From contig JAQXIM010000116.1 of NCBI GenBank assembly GCA_029007785.1, positions 1 to 53,009 on the forward strand: DNA of 53,009 nt, in the 5' to 3' direction. Made by a program: the position numbers and the translations under genes. The notes beneath the pieces were generated by a model. That model had not been told where the DNA came from and searched no databases. It saw only the letters and a list, made by a program, of their open reading frames with translations. How positions within the stretch are numbered: the stretch's first letter is position 1; each line of letters begins with the position of its first letter. This stretch comes from Clostridiales bacterium. Lineage in GTDB: Bacteria > Bacillota > Clostridia > Lachnospirales > Lachnospiraceae. Positions 49,352-53,009 of the stretch are shown piece after piece.

Positions 49352-50719
49352 GTGGCAAAGGCGAAAGATACGGCTTTTTATTGTAAGGAATGCGGATATG
49401 AATCGGTCAAGTGGCAGGGACAGTGTCCTGGCTGTCATGAGTGGAATACTTTGGTGGAAGCTCCCCGAATGACAAAGAGAGAACGGGCTGCTGCAGGAGG
49501 CCGTTTTCCTGCCGCTGAGACAGCCCCTGTTAAGCTGGCGGATATCGGAAGCGTGGATCAGGAACGATACACGACAGGCTTTCATGAACTGGATGTGGTG
49601 CTGGGCGGAGGTATTGTCCCTGCTTCTCTGATTCTCGTGGGCGGAGACCCGGGAATCGGGAAATCCACCCTTTTGCTTCAGGTATGCCGTAATGTATCCG
49701 GAACAGGACGTAATGTCCTTTATATTTCCGGAGAGGAATCACTTCAGCAGATCAAACTCCGGGCGGAACGAATGGGCCCGTTTTCCGACACCATCCGGTT
49801 TCTCTGTGAAACAGATCTGGACCGGATCAGTGACGTACTGAAACGGGAAAAACCGGAACTGGTTATCATTGACTCTATTCAGACCATGTATCGGGACGGG
49901 GTGGAAAGTGCCCCGGGAAGTGTCAGTCAGGTGAGAGAATCCACCCATGTATTTCTTCAGCTGGCGAAAGGACTGGGGATTACCATTGTTCTGGTCGGCC
50001 ATGTAACCAAGGAAGGAATGGTGGCAGGTCCCCGAATGCTGGAACATATGGTGGATACGGTGCTTTATTTTGAAGGGGAACGCAGCGCCTCTTATCGTAT
50101 TATTCGAGGCGTCAAAAACCGATTTGGCTCCACCAATGAAATCGGTGTATTTGAAATGCAGGGAGACGGTCTCCATGAGGTGAAAAATCCCTCGGAATTT
50201 ATGCTGGGAGGAAAACCGGAGGGAGTTTCCGGTTCCGTTGTCACCTGTGCCATGGAAGGAAGCCGGCCGGTTCTTCTGGAAATTCAGGCCCTGGTGTGCC
50301 GGAGCAATTTCGGCAATCCCCGAAGAACGGCAGCCGGTGTGGATTACAATCGTGTCAATCTTCTCATGGCTGTACTGGAAAAACGATTGGGTCTGCGGTT
50401 GGCAGAATGCGATGCCTATGTCAATGTAGCCGGCGGTATGCGGATTTCAGAACCTTCCCTGGATCTGGGCATTGTTCTGGCTCTGTTTTCCAGTTATCAG
50501 GATCGTGTGATTGAAGAGAAAACCATGGTGTTCGGTGAAGTTGGTCTGGCCGGTGAAGTGCGAAGCGTTGCCCAGGAAGCACGCAGAGTCAGCGAAGCCA
50601 GGAGGCTGGGATTTGAGACCTGTATTTTGCCCTGCTCTGCTGCAGAACGTCTGGGGAAAATTCCCGGAATGCGTCTGATTGGGGTGAAGAATGTCAAGGA
50701 ATTAATAAATTTAAGTTGA
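49352..50719 (+). CDS. radA: DNA repair protein RadA
   Basis: 455 residues. A C4 zinc finger lies at the N-terminus (C11, C14, C25, C28; CKECGYESVKWQGQCPGC). The RecA-like core has Walker A GGDPGIGKST (97-106), and the RadA-specific KNRFG motif is in RGVKNRFGSTNEIG. A Lon-protease-like C-terminal domain follows (about 280-455, with GGMRISEPSLDLGIVLAL). RadA is a hexameric helicase-like branch-migration factor in recombinational repair. The start is GTG, with AAGGAG six bases upstream and no closer ATG. The stop overlaps the -35 box of the tRNA-Trp promoter. Confidence 0.97.
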   Translation: MAKAKDTAFYCKECGYESVKWQGQCPGCHEWNTLVEAPRMTKRERAAAGGRFPAAETAPVKLADIGSVDQERYTTGFHELDVVLGGGIVPASLILVGGDPGIGKSTLLLQVCRNVSGTGRNVLYISGEESLQQIKLRAERMGPFSDTIRFLCETDLDRISDVLKREKPELVIIDSIQTMYRDGVESAPGSVSQVRESTHVFLQLAKGLGITIVLVGHVTKEGMVAGPRMLEHMVDTVLYFEGERSASYRIIRGVKNRFGSTNEIGVFEMQGDGLHEVKNPSEFMLGGKPEGVSGSVVTCAMEGSRPVLLEIQALVCRSNFGNPRRTAAGVDYNRVNLLMAVLEKRLGLRLAECDAYVNVAGGMRISEPSLDLGIVLALFSSYQDRVIEEKTMVFGEVGLAGEVRSVAQEARRVSEARRLGFETCILPCSAAERLGKIPGMRLIGVKNVKELINLS

Positions 50720-50747
50720 CAGACATATGGAATTGTGATATTATAAT
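50716..50747 (+). promoter_or_regulatory. Promoter of tRNA-Trp, overlapping the radA stop codon
   Basis: TTGACA (50716-50721) shares bases with the radA stop, and TATAAT lies at 50742-50747, just before the tRNA. The spacing is 20 bases, longer than usual. Confidence 0.5.
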
Positions 50748-50761
50748 GAGGCAGTGTTCGA

Positions 50762-50832
50762 AGGGGCATAGTTCAATGGTAGAACAGCGGTCTCCAAAAC
50801 CGTCGATGTGAGTTCGACTCTTACTGCCCCTG
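50762..50832 (+). tRNA. tRNA-Trp, anticodon CCA
   Basis: A full cloverleaf: acceptor AGGGGCA (50762-50768) pairs with TGCCCCT (50825-50831), with G as discriminator. The D arm is GTTCAATGGTAGAAC. The anticodon stem GCGGT/ACCGT holds the loop CTCCAAA, and the T arm is GAGTTCGACTC. The 3' CCA is not encoded. A promoter and a terminator flank it, so it is an independent unit. Confidence 0.96.
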
Positions 50833-50837
50833 CTTTG

Positions 50838-50873
50838 GAAGTGGTCTTTCGAAAGGAAGGCCACTTTTCTTTG
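50838..50873 (+). terminator. Terminator of tRNA-Trp
   Basis: AAGTGGTC pairs with GGCCACTT (one G-T pair), with an inner CTTTC/GAAAG stem, and TTCTTTG follows. The bases 50874-51130 are AT-rich and hold no supported gene. Confidence 0.75.
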
Positions 50874-51133
50874 TATATCCGAAGAAGCTTCCGGAAGCAG
50901 ATGATTCCGGTGGATTCTTAAATTCTTATATCTCTGGATTTTTGATTGATGGATCATGGCAGGCTGAGACCATTTGGTCCGGATGGGAAAAGTCCGACGG
51001 TTTCTTGTAGGAATTTTGGACGGATCAAAGAAGGAAAAAATCAGACAAAAGAGAAAAATACAAAAAAACAAAAAAAAGATCGAAAAAATGTAAAACTCGT
51101 CGAAATGAAAAAGCAGGAAAAACTTAATTATTG

Positions 51134-51162
51134 TTGAAGTTTGCTTATTTTTATGATATATT
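51134..51162 (+). promoter_or_regulatory. Promoter of the blaI-type operon
   Basis: TTGAAG and TATATT are spaced by 17 bases. The palindromic operator and the start codon follow within 40 bases. Confidence 0.65.
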
Positions 51163-51170
51163 AAAGATGC

Positions 51171-51186
51171 TTAAGATCGATCTTAA
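51171..51186. promoter_or_regulatory. Perfect 16-bp palindromic operator before the BlaI-type gene
   Basis: TTAAGATCGATCTTAA lies between the -10 box and the ribosome site, where a bound repressor would block transcription. It is a good candidate for autoregulation by the BlaI-type protein, though its core differs from the TACAnnTGTA core of classical Bla/Mec operators. Confidence 0.6.
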
Positions 51187-51199
51187 AGAGGTATACAAT

Positions 51200-51598
51200 A
51201 TGGATAAAAACAGAGATAATATGAATGTAGAATTGACCCCCGTAGAAGAATTATTGATGCAGTGTCTGTGGGAAGCGAAAGCAGATCTGACGGTATATGA
51301 GATGACTGTTTGCTTGCTGGAAGTACATGGCCGTGAGTATAGCTGCAATGCAGTGTCAACACTTATGGCACAGCTGATGAGAAAGGGTGCGGTAAGCCGT
51401 TACAAGAAGCATCATTCTCATCAGTATCATCCGGAAATCAATATGGATCTCTATCGCGAGGAAAAGCTGAAAGGTTTCCGCCGCCGCTGGTACCGCGGAT
51501 CGGATGCCAATATGATGGCTGCCCTTGTAGATATTGCTGATATGAACGATGAGACAAAAAAAAGAATGAGAGAACTTTTGGAGGAAAAGGATGACTAA
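51200..51598 (+). CDS. BlaI/MecI/CopY-family transcriptional repressor
   Basis: 132 residues with the BlaI winged helix: ELTPVEELLMQCLWEAKADLTVYEM, then the recognition helix in YSCNAVSTLMAQLMRKGAVSRYKK, and a C-terminal dimerisation part. The ATG chosen follows AGAGGT and suits the family length; an upstream in-frame ATG has no site and lies across the promoter. In known systems such repressors are cut by the partner M56 protease on stress. The next gene encodes such a protease and overlaps this gene by eight bases. The target may be a beta-lactam or wall-stress response, but that is not shown by sequence. Confidence 0.92.
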   Translation: MDKNRDNMNVELTPVEELLMQCLWEAKADLTVYEMTVCLLEVHGREYSCNAVSTLMAQLMRKGAVSRYKKHHSHQYHPEINMDLYREEKLKGFRRRWYRGSDANMMAALVDIADMNDETKKRMRELLEEKDD

Positions 51599-52946
51599 GT
51601 TCATAGCTGTTCTTTTCGTGACGACTGTGACTGGAATTCTGGTTGACTTGTTGTGGAGCCTGTTTACACGCCTCTTTCCCTGGAAAGATATGACTCGCTA
51701 TTACTATCTGTGTCTGAAAGGAATCATTCTCTCCTTTGCAGTTCCGGTGGTTTTCATCGGTATTGTGATTTCTCAAAGGGAAGAGGACTTGTGGCTGGGG
51801 ACTTATCTTCAGAGTACCCGGTGGATTCAGAGTGTGAGTACGGGACTGTTCTTAATCTGGATGATCGGCGCTGTGATTCAGCTGCTGCGTAAGGCCGGCA
51901 AATGGAAGGATATGATACAGTTTCGTCGGGGACATGAAGAAGCTATGACAGGCCCGGAATCAGAAATCCTGGCAGAAGTCCGGCAGAAAATGGGAATTCT
52001 CCGTAAGATTCCTCTCTATCGTGGAGAGATCAGTCTTGTTCCTTGTGTCTGCGGCTGCATTCATCCCGGAATCTTTATGGGAATGCAGGAGTTTGGCGGG
52101 GAAGAACTGTCGATGATCTTTAAGCATGAATTATTCCATTATCTGCATAGAGATCTTTGGTATTATGCTTTGTTGAGTGTGTTAGAGATAGTGTACTGGT
52201 TTTGTCCGTTATTCTCTCTCAACATTCTGTATAATCAGTACCATCGCTGGAGCGAATATGCCTGCGATGATGATGTTTGCCTTTCGGAACCGGGGCATGC
52301 ATATAGCTGCTGCCTTTTAAAAGTATCTTTGCATGCCGCGGACATGGCAGGTGAGATAGGATGCGGATTGGCCAAGAAAGAAAATGAGGTAATTCGCAGA
52401 GTGGAAAGAATTAGAAGTAAACAGAAAAATCATAAAAAGAAATGGATTGTTGCCTGGCTGACCATTATGTGCCTTTGCTTTGGATCTGTAGCCTATGGGG
52501 CAGGATTTGGCACAACGAATGGATATGAAGCCTTGTACGAGGCCACTGATGTAGCAAACCAGGTTGCAGGGGAAAACAGTCAGACTCTGACAGAGTATGA
52601 GGAAGCTGCCGATGTGAATGACGATGTTACGGTTATCGAGATTGGCGGCGGAGTGGATGCAAGAGCTACGGTTGTGGATATTGAGGGTACGGTTCCCGCC
52701 AAGACCCAGGCTCAGACCAGCGGATTTTCCAAATCCTCCGGTACGATTGTTGTATCGGTAGCAATGACTCCTTCAGACAAGGATATGCAGGTCGGCATTA
52801 TGGAACCGGATGGGGTGAAGCGGTACGTATTATCCGATAATTATGTTAATCATGAATTTGAGGTAAGAAAGAGCGGAACCCATAAGGTATACTTCTATAA
52901 TCCCAATAGTGTAAGTGTTTCTGTGGATGGACATTATATAAAATAG
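51591..52946 (+). CDS. M56-family membrane metalloprotease (BlaR1-like sensor, no penicillin-binding domain)
   Basis: 451 residues. Three N-terminal membrane segments (about 3-100) precede the zinc site HELFH (179-183) in KHELFHYLHRDLW, as in BlaR1/MecR1. The ECAD-like segment is seen as EYACDDDVCL. A further membrane helix (about 285-305, IVAWLTIMCLCFGSVAYG) leads to an outside C-terminal region of about 145 residues. That region has an acidic stretch and a beta-rich end (SGTIVVSVAMTPSD..., HKVYFYNPNSVSVSVDGHYIK). The penicillin-binding transpeptidase domain of classical BlaR1, with its SxxK motif, is missing, so the signal is probably not a beta-lactam. It probably cleaves the BlaI-type repressor encoded upstream, with which it overlaps by eight bases. 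The gene is complete; 63 bases remain to the window end, with nothing supported. Confidence 0.88.
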   Translation: MTKFIAVLFVTTVTGILVDLLWSLFTRLFPWKDMTRYYYLCLKGIILSFAVPVVFIGIVISQREEDLWLGTYLQSTRWIQSVSTGLFLIWMIGAVIQLLRKAGKWKDMIQFRRGHEEAMTGPESEILAEVRQKMGILRKIPLYRGEISLVPCVCGCIHPGIFMGMQEFGGEELSMIFKHELFHYLHRDLWYYALLSVLEIVYWFCPLFSLNILYNQYHRWSEYACDDDVCLSEPGHAYSCCLLKVSLHAADMAGEIGCGLAKKENEVIRRVERIRSKQKNHKKKWIVAWLTIMCLCFGSVAYGAGFGTTNGYEALYEATDVANQVAGENSQTLTEYEEAADVNDDVTVIEIGGGVDARATVVDIEGTVPAKTQAQTSGFSKSSGTIVVSVAMTPSDKDMQVGIMEPDGVKRYVLSDNYVNHEFEVRKSGTHKVYFYNPNSVSVSVDGHYIK

Positions 52947-53009
52947 AACTATATCTGATTCTCCGGAAATCAGGAGCTGCTGCGAAGGTGAAAGAAATTT
53001 TACCGGAGC

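Noticed and set aside
51591..52946. Classical beta-lactam sensor BlaR1/MecR1
   Set aside because: The metalloprotease part fits, but the penicillin-binding sensor domain is absent.

Overview
The window reads as a low-to-mid GC Gram-positive Clostridia chromosome, most likely Lachnospiraceae. The grounds are strong GGAGG ribosome sites, sigma-A type promoters, a teichoic acid locus, a bifunctional AdhE, a VanW/G5 protein, a TIGR04086-tgt-yajC group, and a small conserved protein that I associate with that family. I see no phage, IS transposase, CRISPR array or rRNA. One tRNA (Trp, CCA) is present. The species cannot be fixed from the sequence alone.

Layout. 1-310: C-terminal end of NADP-type glutamate dehydrogenase, followed by terminators. 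466-5104: a minus-strand four-gene operon (cupin, Gfo/Idh/MocA oxidoreductase, TIM-barrel isomerase, second cupin), divergent from a LysR regulator. A likely operator and a 155-bp element with perfect 15-bp terminal inverted repeats lie in the gap. 5333-8946: a zinc-ribbon membrane protein and adhE. 9028-19906: wall-associated proteins (VanW/G5; an NlpC/P60-like protein with four Fn3-like repeats; an L,D-transpeptidase with five). The last two flank a glf / sugar-phosphate transferase / GT2 operon. 20191-37318: a long cell-envelope glycopolymer region holding tarI, tarJ, two CDP-polyol transferases, a TagGH-like exporter, an acetyltransferase, a GtrA / GtrB-like / GT-C glycosylation triad, an unusual tandem CDP-polyol transferase whose second half has lost its catalytic motifs, two acyltransferases and an LtaS-family enzyme.

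37491-52946 is mostly housekeeping: yajC, tgt and a TIGR04086 protein on the minus strand; then on the plus strand a CNNM/CorC protein, leuB-ilvD-ilvB, clpC, a small conserved protein, radA and tRNA-Trp. It ends with a BlaI-type repressor and an M56 membrane protease that has no penicillin-binding sensor domain.

How the genes fit together. The 14-37 kb part can be read as one envelope programme. UDP-Galf is made by Glf, and the polyprenyl-phosphate sugar transferase starts a lipid-linked chain. TarI and TarJ make CDP-ribitol, and TagF/TarL-type enzymes add polyol phosphate. TagGH exports the polymer, and the Gtr triad and O-acyltransferases decorate it outside the cell. The LtaS-type enzyme makes a lipid-anchored glycerophosphate polymer. 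The most novel-looking unit is the cupin/oxidoreductase/isomerase operon at 466-3860. It resembles the redox-then-isomerase logic of gut C-glycoside or keto-sugar catabolism, but its two cupins belong to no family I recognise.
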